Part shown: piece by piece, positions 50,023-59,030 of the stretch
Layout: each line of letters begins with the position of its first letter
Numbering within the stretch: position 1 is the stretch's first letter
Assembly (NCBI RefSeq): GCF_039975415.1
Contig: NZ_JBDWHD010000004.1
Reading direction: 5' to 3' (one strand)
Source: Ascidiaceihabitans sp039975415
Lineage (GTDB): Bacteria; Pseudomonadota; Alphaproteobacteria; Rhodobacterales; Rhodobacteraceae
DNA: 64,000 nt
Position numbers and translations under genes: made by a program
The notes under the pieces: generated by a model
What the model was told of the DNA's origin: nothing
Databases searched by the model: none
The model's input: the letters and a program-made list of their open reading frames with translations, nothing else

Positions 50023-51195
50023 CTACCCTGCTCTTTTTTTAATTTCGGCCCGTGCCGCTATCCGTGCCAAATGGTCCACATGGGCCACGTTATCAAGGGT
50101 CATCTTGTCATCAATATGGCCCCCGTGTCCGTCCATCCGGGTCAAAACCGCATCTACGACATCTGCCATTGCCGTAAATTTCAGGTGACCGTCGATAAAT
50201 CCGTCCAGTGCCGTTTCTTTGGCCGCATTGAAAACGGCCCCCGACAAAGCGCCCCGTTCCATCACTTCGCGGGCCAAACGCAACGCGGGCCAGCGCACAG
50301 TATCGGGGGCGCGAAACGTCAAAGCGCCAATTTGTGCAAGATCAAGACGTTCAACAGGTAAGGGTTTGCGCTCAGGCCAGTGCAGCGCATACCCGATGGC
50401 GTGGCGCATATCGGGGGGGCCGACGTGCGCCATCAACGCGCCATCGTGAAAACCGACAAGGGCGTGGATCATTGATTCAGGATGCACCAGCACTTCGATC
50501 CGGGACGGGGCGACACCAAAATATTCTTTGGTTTCGATCAACTCCATCGCCTTGTTGAACATGGACGCGGAATCAATGGTGATCCGCTGCCCCATGTCCC
50601 AATTGGGGTGCGATGAGGCCTGCGCCAGCGTCGCGTCCTTCAACTTTTCTATGGGCCAATCCCGAAACGCACCACCGCTGGCGGTGATGATCACACGTTC
50701 CACCGCGTCCATATCCTCGCCCACAAGCCCCTGAAACACGGCCGAATGTTCGCTGTCTACAGGCAGGATACGGGCGTTGTGGCTTTGGGCTGTGGCCAGC
50801 ATCAAAGACCCCGCACAGACCAGCGATTCCTTATTGGCCAAGGCCAAAGTCGCGCCCTGTTGCAAAGCGTTCAGGCTTGGGGCCAAGCCCGCGGCGCCCA
50901 CGATGGCCGACATGAACCAGTCCACAGGGCGTTGTGCCGCCTCATGCAAAGCCGCCTGCCCGGCTGCGGCGTCGACACCTGATCCCGCAAGCAAATCGCG
51001 CAAGTGGTCCAGCTGTGTGTCATCCGCTGTCACCGCCACATCTGCATTCAGGCGGCGGGCATCTTTGGCAAGTTGTTCAATGTTGCGCGCGCCCGTTAAG
51101 GCCACGACATCATAAGCGTCAGGGTCGCGGGCGATCAAATCAATGGTGTTTTGCCCGATTGATCCGGTGGCCCCGAAGATGCTGACGCGGCGCAT
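50023..51195 (-). CDS. dxr: 1-deoxy-D-xylulose 5-phosphate reductoisomerase
   Basis: The committed step of the non-mevalonate isoprenoid pathway. The 390 residues begin with the NADPH motif SIFGATGSIGQNT and contain ALANKESLVCAG, PVDSEHSAVFQ, TASGGAFRDWP and NWDMGQRITIDSASMFNKAMELIE, which include the metal ligands. It overlaps cdsA by one base. Confidence 0.97.
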   Translation of the reverse strand: MRRVSIFGATGSIGQNTIDLIARDPDAYDVVALTGARNIEQLAKDARRLNADVAVTADDTQLDHLRDLLAGSGVDAAAGQAALHEAAQRPVDWFMSAIVGAAGLAPSLNALQQGATLALANKESLVCAGSLMLATAQSHNARILPVDSEHSAVFQGLVGEDMDAVERVIITASGGAFRDWPIEKLKDATLAQASSHPNWDMGQRITIDSASMFNKAMELIETKEYFGVAPSRIEVLVHPESMIHALVGFHDGALMAHVGPPDMRHAIGYALHWPERKPLPVERLDLAQIGALTFRAPDTVRWPALRLAREVMERGALSGAVFNAAKETALDGFIDGHLKFTAMADVVDAVLTRMDGHGGHIDDKMTLDNVAHVDHLARIAARAEIKKRAG

Positions 51196-51989
51196 CAGGC
51201 CAACCCGGGCGGAAAGCCCACAATCTGGCTTATGATCAGCAAAAACACAGATGCGCCCAACATCCCGTCAAACCGGTCCAACACGCCGCCATGGCCAGGG
51301 ATCAGATTGGAGCTGTCTTTGACATCCATTGCACGTTTAATGGCGCTTTCAGCGATGTCGCCCATCTGTGAGGCCATGGAAATAGCGATCGAGATGCCGA
51401 TCAATTCCAGATTCGCACCTGTTTGTAACGCGAACACCCAGCCCACGACAGCAGCCGCGACCCAGCCAAAGCCGGTGCCGGACCACGTCTTTTTCGGGCT
51501 GACCTTGGGCCAGAATTTCGGGCCGCCAATCATACGTCCCGCAAAATAACCCACAACGTCTGTGGCCACGACAACGCAAACCAGCCATAGCAACCACGTA
51601 AGGTCCAGATCATCGCGCACCGACATCATGCCAAAACCCGCCAGCAGCACCATGACTGCAAAGCTCATGTAGATTGTGCGGTTCTTGTCCAACTGCCCAA
51701 ACCCCACCAAAGCTGGGGCAAGCAACAGCGGCAAGGCAAAGCCAGTCGGCAGATAAATCGCCAATATCAACGCCAGCGCACTGATGCCGCCAAGCTGAAT
51801 TGCCAATGAACCGGACGCTGGCGCGATCATCCGAACCAGTTCCCAGATCATCAATCCGCAAATCAGCGACACCATCACATGAAAGACGTGACCGCCAACC
51901 CACATGCCCCAAACACCCACAACCACCATTGCCGCCGCAGAGCCGGCACGCGCAGCCAGGTCAGACCATTTGTCAGATTTTTCAGTCAT
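51195..51989 (-). CDS. cdsA: Phosphatidate cytidylyltransferase CdsA
   Basis: A multi-pass inner-membrane enzyme that makes CDP-diacylglycerol. The 264 residues have about eight hydrophobic segments and the C-terminal signature AIKRAMDVKDSSNLIPGHGG followed by VLDRFDGMLGA. It overlaps uppS by four bases and dxr by one, in the conserved uppS-cdsA-dxr-rseP order. Its product supplies the PgpA branch encoded at 3.3 kb. Confidence 0.95.
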   Translation of the reverse strand: MTEKSDKWSDLAARAGSAAAMVVVGVWGMWVGGHVFHVMVSLICGLMIWELVRMIAPASGSLAIQLGGISALALILAIYLPTGFALPLLLAPALVGFGQLDKNRTIYMSFAVMVLLAGFGMMSVRDDLDLTWLLWLVCVVVATDVVGYFAGRMIGGPKFWPKVSPKKTWSGTGFGWVAAAVVGWVFALQTGANLELIGISIAISMASQMGDIAESAIKRAMDVKDSSNLIPGHGGVLDRFDGMLGASVFLLIISQIVGFPPGLA

Positions 51990-52756
51990 GTTTTCACCGC
52001 CCCAAAACGCCTGTCACGCCCGCCGTAGGATGCACAGAGCGACGCAAATTCCTCAGCTGTGAAATCCGGCCACAGCGTGTCGATAAATTCATATTCCGCA
52101 TAAGCCGATTGCCAAAGCAAAAAGTTCGAAATGCGCGCTTCGCCACTGGTGCGAATGACCAGATCAGGATCGGGTAAAACGTAAGTATCCAAGTACCTTG
52201 GCAGCGTTTCTTCATCCACATCGTCCGGACTTAACCGCCCTTGCGCTACATCGCGGGCCAGACGCTTTGTGGCGCGGGCCACTTCATCGCGGCCACCATA
52301 GTTCAAAGCGATGGTCAGGTTCACTGCCGTGTTTGAGGACGTCATTTCCTCGAGGTCGTCCATCAATTTGATCAACTTGGCATCCAGACGCATTCGGTCA
52401 CCGATGAACCGTACACGTGCGCCGAACTGGTCCAATGCGCGGGCCTCTTTGGTGATGTAGCGGCGAAACAGGCTCATCAGTCCGGCCACTTCGACTTGCG
52501 TGCGTTTCCAGTTTTCGGTGGAAAACGCAAAGATGGTCAAATAGTCGACCCCGACATCAGGGCAACTTTGCACAACTTCGCGCACGCGTTTGGCACCTGC
52601 GTGGTGCCCGAACAGCCGTGGCCGCCCGCGCTGAGTGGCCCACCGCCCATTGCCGTCCATGATGATGGCGACATGACGTGGACCAGATTTTTGCGTGTCC
52701 TGGGTGATGCGAGAAATCCTGTAGCTAACCTGCGAAGCGGCCCGTTGTCTGGCCAC
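51986..52756 (-). CDS. uppS: Undecaprenyl diphosphate synthase
   Basis: A cis-prenyltransferase that makes the carrier lipid for peptidoglycan and O-antigen. The 256 residues contain HVAIIMDGNGRWATQRGRPR with the catalytic aspartate, FAFSTENWKR, and the C-terminal PDPDLVIRTSGEARISNFLLWQ (IRTSGE motif) and LWPDFTAEEF. No ATG fits; a GTG at 52756, 21 bp after the frr stop, gives a 30-residue leader before the core and is the best start, although it has no ribosome site. Confidence 0.94.
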   Translation of the reverse strand: MARQRAASQVSYRISRITQDTQKSGPRHVAIIMDGNGRWATQRGRPRLFGHHAGAKRVREVVQSCPDVGVDYLTIFAFSTENWKRTQVEVAGLMSLFRRYITKEARALDQFGARVRFIGDRMRLDAKLIKLMDDLEEMTSSNTAVNLTIALNYGGRDEVARATKRLARDVAQGRLSPDDVDEETLPRYLDTYVLPDPDLVIRTSGEARISNFLLWQSAYAEYEFIDTLWPDFTAEEFASLCASYGGRDRRFGAVKT

Positions 52757-52777
52757 GCAATATTATGTGGCGGCGCG

Positions 52778-53341
52778 TTAGACCTGCATGATCTCAGCTT
52801 GTTTGGTTTCCAGCGTGTCATCGATCAGTTTGATGAACTTATCCGTCATGTCCTGAACCTCGCCTTCCCACAGCTTCTGGTCATCTTCCGACATCCCGTC
52901 TGCTTTGGCTTTCTTGATCTGGTCCATACCATCACGACGCAAGTTGCGGATCGAAACCCGCGCACCTTCGGCATATTGTCCGGCCACCTTCGTCAGTTGG
53001 GTGCGGCGCTCTTCGTTCAGCTCGGGGATGGGCAACATGATGATTGTGCCGTTAAGTTGCGGGTTGATGCCCAATCCGCTTTCACGAATGGCCTTTTCCA
53101 CGGCGTTGACCATGGATTTGTCCCAAACATTGATTGTCACCATCCGCGGTTCCGGCACGTTGACGGTGCCAACCTGATTGATCGGGGTGCGTTGCCCGTA
53201 AGCTTCCACCATCACCGGTTCCAGCATCGACGCCGACGCGCGGCCCGTGCGCAATGACGCGAATTCCGTTTTCAAAGCCGCAATCGCCCCGTCCATCCGA
53301 CGCGTCAGATCGTCGGTGTCCAGCATAAAGTCTTCAGACAT
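52778..53341 (-). CDS. frr: Ribosome recycling factor
   Basis: It splits post-termination ribosomes together with EF-G. The 187 residues contain LRTGRASASMLEPVMVEAYG, the hinge PLNQ-type segment and VSIRNLRRDGMDQIKKAKAD. The frame remains open far upstream (to 53851) only as a shadow of pyrH; ATG 53341 (MSEDFMLDTDD) is the true start. It follows pyrH with a 145-bp gap. Confidence 0.97.
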   Translation of the reverse strand: MSEDFMLDTDDLTRRMDGAIAALKTEFASLRTGRASASMLEPVMVEAYGQRTPINQVGTVNVPEPRMVTINVWDKSMVNAVEKAIRESGLGINPQLNGTIIMLPIPELNEERRTQLTKVAGQYAEGARVSIRNLRRDGMDQIKKAKADGMSEDDQKLWEGEVQDMTDKFIKLIDDTLETKQAEIMQV

Positions 53342-53486
53342 CAGGAATTCCCCGTATTTAATCAGTGCCCCATTCGGGCTTTTTTCAAAGTATAGATCAA
53401 GCAGATAGCAAAATGCCAGTGGGCTTTCGCGCAGTTTATGTGCAGAGGCTGCACAGCTGTCAGCGCAACCCGAAAGCGACGCCCTG

Positions 53487-54212
53487 TTAGCCGTGCACTT
53501 TGGTATATGTGCCTTCGCCTGCCAGAATACCTTTGAACCCGCCCGGCTCATCCAGTGAAAAGACGATGATTGGCAGGTTGTTGTCGCGTGCCAAGGCAAT
53601 CGCCGACGCGTCCATAACCGCCAGACGTTTGGCCAACACATCATCATAGCTGACGCTGTCGTATCGCACGGCATCATCGTGTTTTGCGGGGTCTTTGTCG
53701 TAGACGCCGTCCACTTTGGTGCCTTTGAAGATCGCCTCGCAAGACATTTCATTGGCCCGAAGCGTCGCGGCTGTATCGGTTGTGAAATACGGGTTGCCCG
53801 TACCGGCCGCAAAAATGCACACACGTTTCTTTTCAAGGTGGCGCACCGCACGACGGCGAATATAGGGTTCCGCCACTTCGTTCATTGTGATCGCTGAAAT
53901 AACCCGCGTGTGGATGCCCAAACCTTCCAAGGCGGATTGCATCGCCAGCGCGTTCATCACAGTGGCCAACATGCCCATATAGTCAGCCGTTGTGCGTTCC
54001 ATCCCCTGCGCAGACCCTTGAAGCCCGCGAAAGATATTGCCGCCGCCGATAACCATGCAAATCTCGACGCCCATGTCGTGAACAGTCTTTACCTCGGCCG
54101 CAATCCGTTCAACAGTGGGTGGGTTAAGGCCAAAATTGCCGCCCCCCATCAATGCCTCCCCCGAAATCTTCAACATGACCCTGTTAAATGACGTTTTGGG
54201 TTCATCAGACAT
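53487..54212 (-). CDS. pyrH: Uridylate kinase PyrH
   Basis: An amino-acid-kinase-fold UMP kinase of 241 residues. Motifs are VMLKISGEALMG at the start, MVIGGGNIFRG, and the late NLPIIVFSLDEPGGFKGILAGEGTYTKV-type end (seen as VFSLDEPGGFKG). It leads the minus-strand envelope cluster; the rpsB-tsf genes that often precede pyrH are not present in the window, since miaA lies divergently upstream. Confidence 0.97.
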   Translation of the reverse strand: MSDEPKTSFNRVMLKISGEALMGGGNFGLNPPTVERIAAEVKTVHDMGVEICMVIGGGNIFRGLQGSAQGMERTTADYMGMLATVMNALAMQSALEGLGIHTRVISAITMNEVAEPYIRRRAVRHLEKKRVCIFAAGTGNPYFTTDTAATLRANEMSCEAIFKGTKVDGVYDKDPAKHDDAVRYDSVSYDDVLAKRLAVMDASAIALARDNNLPIIVFSLDEPGGFKGILAGEGTYTKVHG

Positions 54213-54312
54213 TATGCGCTCCGTGGGCTATTTTGTTTGGGCGTAAAATGTCGGAAAAGAACGGCAAGTTCAATGCATGCCACACAAGGATAGGCAAAGA
54301 AATGACAGCGGC

Positions 54313-55200
54313 ATGACCATCGCGGGCAAATTCACCCTCAACGACCTGCCACCTGAGCAACCGGTTTTGATTGCCGGACCAACAGCGTCGGGTAAATCAG
54401 CTTTGGCTTTGGCAATTGCCGAAACCGGGGGCGGTGTGGTTGTGAATGCCGACGCAAGTCAGGTTTATGATTGTTGGCGCGTCATAACCGCCTGCCCGTC
54501 CCCCGCTGAAGTCGACCAAGCCCCACACGCTCTGTATCAATACGTGCCCTATGATGCGCCCTATTCGGTCGGGCATTGGCTGCGCGATGTCGCACCCTAT
54601 CTTGGCGCGGCGGTGCGCCCTATCATCGTGGGTGGCACGGGATTGAACTTTAAGGCTTTGACGCAAGGCTTGGCAAACATCCCCCAAACACCACCAGAGA
54701 TACGCCATGAAGCGGATGACCTTGCGTTGGATGTGCTATTGACGCAAATTGATAATGCCACAAAGGCCAAGCTGGATCAGCACAACCGCATGCGGGTGCA
54801 GCGCGCATGGGAGGTGCAACGCAGCACCGGACGGTCACTATCGGAATGGCACAAAGCGACGCCACCGCCCCTTCTGGACGAAGCCAAAGCTGCGTGCATT
54901 GTGATGGATGCCCAAAAGGACTGGTTGAACGACCGCATCGCCCGACGCTTCGATATGATGGTCGACGACGGCGCCCTGACCGAGATTGCAGCGATGCAAG
55001 ACCGCTTTGATCCTGCGCTTCCCGCCTGTCGTGCGATCGGTGTGCCAGAACTTATGGCCCACCATCAGGGCGAGATCACGTTGAAAGAGGCGAAGGCCCG
55101 CGCCATCGTCTCGACCCGCCAATATGCGAAACGCCAACGCACGTGGTTCAGATCAAAGATGCGAAACTGGATCCATGTAGATCCATCCACGCTTTCATAA
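54313..55200 (+). CDS. miaA: tRNA dimethylallyltransferase MiaA
   Basis: It transfers the dimethylallyl group to adenosine-37 of tRNAs that read UNN codons. The 295 residues have the P-loop IAGPTASGKSALA, the DASQVYDCW segment (DSxQvY type), VGGTGLNFKALTQGL, RMRVQRAWEV and the C-terminal RQYAKRQRTWFR. An upstream in-frame ATG (54277) would add twelve residues; neither start has a strong ribosome site and the downstream one is closer to family length. The dimethylallyl donor comes from the pathway of ispD, ispF and dxr. Confidence 0.94.
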   Translation: MTIAGKFTLNDLPPEQPVLIAGPTASGKSALALAIAETGGGVVVNADASQVYDCWRVITACPSPAEVDQAPHALYQYVPYDAPYSVGHWLRDVAPYLGAAVRPIIVGGTGLNFKALTQGLANIPQTPPEIRHEADDLALDVLLTQIDNATKAKLDQHNRMRVQRAWEVQRSTGRSLSEWHKATPPPLLDEAKAACIVMDAQKDWLNDRIARRFDMMVDDGALTEIAAMQDRFDPALPACRAIGVPELMAHHQGEITLKEAKARAIVSTRQYAKRQRTWFRSKMRNWIHVDPSTLS

Positions 55201-55275
55201 AAGGGACTATTATTCCGATTTTGTGTTTCCGTTTCCGCGATTGCATTCATTTTTCGGACATGTCATGATTTTAGC

Positions 55276-56049
55276 ATGACCAACACAGTCCAAATCACAA
55301 CATTAGGCGCTTTGACATCGGGACAAGACTGGCGTGTGACCCTGCCACATGCGCAGCCCTACCCGCAGCTCTTTTGGATCACACGGGGACAGGGGGTTTT
55401 GATGCTTGGGGGGACGCGGCGCGGTGTCGGAGCCCATAATCTGATTTACGTCCCTGCCTTTTCCTTGGTGTCGTTGGAAATGGGGCGTCAATCCATTGGA
55501 TTGGTCGCGACCTGTCCACTATCACTGGCCGATGGGCTTCCCGAAACACCCCGTCAGCTGCGCATCCGGGACGTGTCAGCGATTTCGGAATTGACCGGCT
55601 TGTTTGAAGCGGCACAACGCGAAGCAACGTCGCAAAAGCCTTTCTTTGAGGATGCCTTGGCGGCCCATATGGGGCTGATTTCGGTGTGGTTGTGCCGCCA
55701 GCTGGCGTTGCCTGAAAACGACGTGCCAAAAGAAAAAGCAGCAGCGCGGCTGGCGGCACGGTTTTGCACTTTGGTGTCTGCGCCAGATGCCAGCTTGCAC
55801 ACGATGGCCGAGCATGCCGAGACCCTTGGCGTGACGCCGACGCATCTGACACGCGCCTGCAAGGCCGCAACAGGGCGCACGGCCGCCGACATCCTAACGC
55901 AATCCATTTTGCATAAGGCGCTCTGCGCTTTGCATGACACGGACGCAACCGCCAAAACCATTTCGCAACAGCTACATTTTGGCAGCCCAGCTTACTTCAC
56001 ACGGTTCATTCAGCACCACACAGGAAGCCCCCCTTCCAGTTTGCGTTAA
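55276..56049 (+). CDS. AraC family transcriptional regulator
   Basis: A 257-residue regulator with an N-terminal cupin-like sensor (PYPQLFWITRGQGVLMLGG) and a C-terminal double helix-turn-helix (HAETLGVTPTHLTRACKAATGR, KTISQQLHFGSPAYFTRFIQHHTGSPPS, shown in part). It precedes the peptide transporter genes on the same strand by 310 bp, and may control them or miaA-linked functions. The ligand is unknown. Confidence 0.87.
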   Translation: MTNTVQITTLGALTSGQDWRVTLPHAQPYPQLFWITRGQGVLMLGGTRRGVGAHNLIYVPAFSLVSLEMGRQSIGLVATCPLSLADGLPETPRQLRIRDVSAISELTGLFEAAQREATSQKPFFEDALAAHMGLISVWLCRQLALPENDVPKEKAAARLAARFCTLVSAPDASLHTMAEHAETLGVTPTHLTRACKAATGRTAADILTQSILHKALCALHDTDATAKTISQQLHFGSPAYFTRFIQHHTGSPPSSLR

Positions 56050-56358
56050 CTGAAGGCTTTGACATAACCTGCGGTGGATGCGTCGTTTTTGAAATAGTTA
56101 AATATCGCAAAATATCGACCAAATGACTTTTCCCAGCGTTGACCTTGGCACAGTTCTGTTGCCTGATAGGGAAAATTACTAACTCGTTTGGCTGCAGTGC
56201 CTGAAAAATAGGCTGTAAATCGCAGATACCGAACGGCCGGGGGGCAACAGACAGACGCACGATCCACACTATTTCAGAGTCATCCGAGCAGAACCAAACA
56301 GGTCGCCGGTCATAAAAGCAGTAAAAACTGCGCAAACAGCCTACCAACAGGGGCACAC
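56050..56358. other. 309-bp gap between the AraC gene and the transporter
   Basis: No supported gene. AAATATCG repeats at 56101-56118. A weak TTGACC (56139) and TGATAG (56164) pair has a 19-bp spacer. There is no substrate-binding-protein remnant and no strong terminator. The reverse frame at 56006-56356 has no ribosome site and overlaps the AraC gene. Confidence 0.5.
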
Positions 56359-57456
56359 ATGGGACTATTCATCCTCAGACGTCTGGGCGTGATGATTTTG
56401 ACGGCACTTTGCCTGACATTCATCGTGTTCTTTCTGACAAATCTTTATCCAAACCTTGAAAAACTGGCCAAAACCCAAGGCAACTTCCGCATGTCAGAGG
56501 AAGAAGTCGCATCCTATCTGGAGCCACGCGGTTACCTGGACCCTATGCCAGTCAAATTCGGAAGATGGCTGGGCGTTGTGCCGGGCTGGGTGTCTGAAAA
56601 GACAGAAAGCGACGGGACAGTTACGGTGACGGGGCGCTGCTTTATCAGCACCACACCGGAAGACGAACGCCCGACGTTTTGCGGCGTTCTGCAAGGCGAT
56701 TGGGGGTTTTCCACGGTCTTTAAAGACGATGTCGCGGGCATCGTGGGTGTCAGATTGGCGGCCACTGGCAAGCTGATGGGGGTTGTTTTTCTGGTTATGG
56801 TGCCAATGGCGTTGATTGTGGGGGTTCTGGCCGGCATGCGTGAAGGGTCCAAACTGGACCGGTCACTGTCGACTTTTTCGATCGCAACCACCGCGACGCC
56901 CGAATATGTGTCCGGGGTGATCTTTATCGCCCTTTTGGCGTCTTCCAAAAACGGTATATCGCCACTGCTTGTGGAATGGGGCTGGATAGACGGCAAAACC
57001 CTGTTTTTGGGATCGGCCACAAAGGCTGTGACAGACGCAACATTCTGGAACTTCTTCCTGCCTGTTATGACCATCGCACTGTACGGCATGGGATATATCG
57101 CCCGAATGACGCGCGCATCCATGACAGAAGTCATGACCGCGCAATACATACGCACCGCGCGTCTGAAAGGTGTGAGCTTTCCCAAGATCGTTATGAAACA
57201 CGCCCTGCGCAACGCCCTGATCGCGCCCTTTACTGTGATCATGTTGCAGGTGCCGTGGCTTTTGAACGGTGTTGTCATCGTCGAAACCTTGTTCAACTAC
57301 AAGGGATTTGGCTGGCTGCTGGTGCAGGCCGCTGCCAACAATGACATTGAACTTCTTCTGGCGGTTTCCGTCGTCTCCGTGATCGTGGTTTTGATCACAC
57401 AGCTGATTTCCGACATCGGCTATGTGTTCTTGAACCCACGTATCCGCATTTCATAA
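56359..57456 (+). CDS. Peptide-type ABC transporter permease (OppB/DppB-like)
   Basis: An inner-membrane subunit of 365 residues. An N-terminal helix (residues ~9-29) is followed by a long periplasmic insert (to ~130) with two cysteines (GRCFISTTPEDERPTFCG), then five helices with the BPD_transp_1 EAA loop (RTARLKGVSFPKIVMKHALRNALI). The large insert is typical of the roseobacter-type peptide transporters. It leads a three-gene operon; the usual periplasmic binding protein is not encoded before it. Confidence 0.9.
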   Translation: MGLFILRRLGVMILTALCLTFIVFFLTNLYPNLEKLAKTQGNFRMSEEEVASYLEPRGYLDPMPVKFGRWLGVVPGWVSEKTESDGTVTVTGRCFISTTPEDERPTFCGVLQGDWGFSTVFKDDVAGIVGVRLAATGKLMGVVFLVMVPMALIVGVLAGMREGSKLDRSLSTFSIATTATPEYVSGVIFIALLASSKNGISPLLVEWGWIDGKTLFLGSATKAVTDATFWNFFLPVMTIALYGMGYIARMTRASMTEVMTAQYIRTARLKGVSFPKIVMKHALRNALIAPFTVIMLQVPWLLNGVVIVETLFNYKGFGWLLVQAAANNDIELLLAVSVVSVIVVLITQLISDIGYVFLNPRIRIS

Positions 57457-57469
57457 GGGGAACCTGATT

Positions 57470-58936
57470 ATGGACCCATTAACGTGGACCGGAGGCCTGA
57501 GCCTTCTGAACTATCCATTGGTGCTGGTGGCCGCTTTGCTGCTGGTCGGCATCCTTATTCAAATCGTAATGTCGTTCTTTGTGGCTGCAAGCACCCCGAC
57601 TGTGAATGCAGACGGCACATTGACCCAGAACGCAGGTCTTATGGGGACGATTGGCACCGGGGTGCGGATGCTGCTGCTGGCTGTCATCGTGCTGGTGGTG
57701 CTTTATATCATTGGCGGGGCTTTGATGGGCCCCGATGCGGGCATCGTCGGCGGCATGTCGCGGCAATTGTTGCCGGTTTGGATCGCTTTGATCGTGCTTT
57801 TTGCCGTATCCATCAAATTCAAACGCAAGCTGGGACTTTACGGCAAACTGTTTGACAGCACCGTTGGCATGATCGGCTTTGGCCTTGTCATGTTCTGGGT
57901 GATCGCGGGTGTAATGGCCGGTGTCTTTGACATGCTGGTCACCCATGACACGCTGTCGCAGTCTTCGGGCATGAAGAACAAGTTGCCCGGGACACCGCTG
58001 CGGGGCGCAGAGGACGCCGACTACCAGTGGTTTTTGCTGGGCGGGGACAATCTGGCCCGCGACGTGTTCAGCCGCTTGTTTGAAGGCGCTTGGATCGTGG
58101 TCTACATCGCGCCCATCGCCACATTGTTTGCCTTTATGGTGGGTATCACCCTTGGATTGCCTGCAGGCTATTACGGTGGTCGTCTGGATACGGTCTTGTC
58201 CTTTTTGGCCAACCTGATCCTCGCCTTTCCGGTCATCTTGCTGTTCTATCTGCTTGTCACTCCGGAAATTCGTGCCACAGGCATTCCAAGTTATATGGCC
58301 GGCGTGTTGTTCATCTTCCCGTTGATCTTCTTCGGTGTTTTGTTGAACTCACGCTATTACACCCAACCGAAAATCCGCACACCGTTGTTGATTGTGGTTC
58401 TGGGCATCATGGCATGGGCCTATCTGTCGCTGATCTCGAACGAGGGCACTTTTGTGACCAACGAACGCTACACAATCCCAGGGTTGCCAGCTGCACTGGA
58501 CTGGATCCCGATGCCCCCCGAAATTCTGGTGGTGTTTGTATCTGTTGTCTTTGTGAACTCTATCACCGTGTTCCGGATCGTGCGCGGCTTGGCGCTGGAT
58601 ATCAAAACACGCGATTACGTGGCCGCGGCCCAGACCCGCGGTGAAGGCCCGTGGTACATTATGCTTTGGGAAATCCTGCCCAATGCCCGTGGTCCTCTGA
58701 TCGTCGATTTTTGCCTGCGCATCGGCTACACCACCATCCTGTTGGGCACCCTTGGTTTCTTTGGCCTTGGTCTGGAATCGGAAAGCCCTGACTGGGGCAC
58801 AACCATCAACTCGGGTCGTCGCCTTCTGGCGCTTTATCCCCATGTTGCCATGGCCCCTGCCCTTGCTTTGTTGTCGTTGGTTCTGGGGCTGAACTTGTTG
58901 GCAGATGGTTTGCGTGAAGAAAGCCTGAAGGACTGA
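57470..58936 (+). CDS. Peptide-type ABC transporter permease (OppC/DppC-like), extended
   Basis: A permease of 488 residues, longer than the ~300 typical of OppC because three or four extra N-terminal helices (residues ~10-165) precede the standard domain. The BPD_transp_1 domain includes FLLGGDNLARDVFSRLFEGA-type sequence (GGDNLARDVFSR), VAAAQTRGEGPWYIMLWEILPNA (EAA loop) and GTLGFFGLGLESESPDWG. AAGGGG precedes the ATG, 13 bp after the first permease. It pairs with the OppB-like subunit. Confidence 0.9.
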   Translation: MDPLTWTGGLSLLNYPLVLVAALLLVGILIQIVMSFFVAASTPTVNADGTLTQNAGLMGTIGTGVRMLLLAVIVLVVLYIIGGALMGPDAGIVGGMSRQLLPVWIALIVLFAVSIKFKRKLGLYGKLFDSTVGMIGFGLVMFWVIAGVMAGVFDMLVTHDTLSQSSGMKNKLPGTPLRGAEDADYQWFLLGGDNLARDVFSRLFEGAWIVVYIAPIATLFAFMVGITLGLPAGYYGGRLDTVLSFLANLILAFPVILLFYLLVTPEIRATGIPSYMAGVLFIFPLIFFGVLLNSRYYTQPKIRTPLLIVVLGIMAWAYLSLISNEGTFVTNERYTIPGLPAALDWIPMPPEILVVFVSVVFVNSITVFRIVRGLALDIKTRDYVAAAQTRGEGPWYIMLWEILPNARGPLIVDFCLRIGYTTILLGTLGFFGLGLESESPDWGTTINSGRRLLALYPHVAMAPALALLSLVLGLNLLADGLREESLKD

Positions 58937-58949
58937 TTGAGAGGACGGA

Positions 58950-58997
58950 CCGGGGGCCAGCCCCCGGACCCCCGAGGTTTATTTGGCGAGATGAAAC
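58950..58997 (+). repeat. Dispersed C-rich intergenic element, copy D
   Basis: CCGGGGGC (58950-58957) and GCCCCCGG (58960-58967) form a tight hairpin, followed by CCCCCGAGGTTTATTTGGCG and AGATGAAAC. It lies inside the transporter operon, between the second permease and the ATPase gene. Confidence 0.75.
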
Positions 58998-59030
58998 AGG
59001 ATCAAAGTTTCATCCAGCTTGGAGAAGATG

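Noticed and set aside
53342..53851. Open frame extending frr upstream by 170 codons
   Set aside because: It is an out-of-frame shadow of pyrH on the same strand; ribosome recycling factors start at MSEDF-like sequence and have about 187 residues.
56144..56163. Sigma-54-like sequence TTGGCAC...TTGCC before the ABC operon
   Set aside because: The spacing between GG and GC is two bases too long.
56006..56356. 116-codon minus-strand frame ahead of the permease
   Set aside because: It overlaps the end of the AraC gene, has no ribosome site and no family character.
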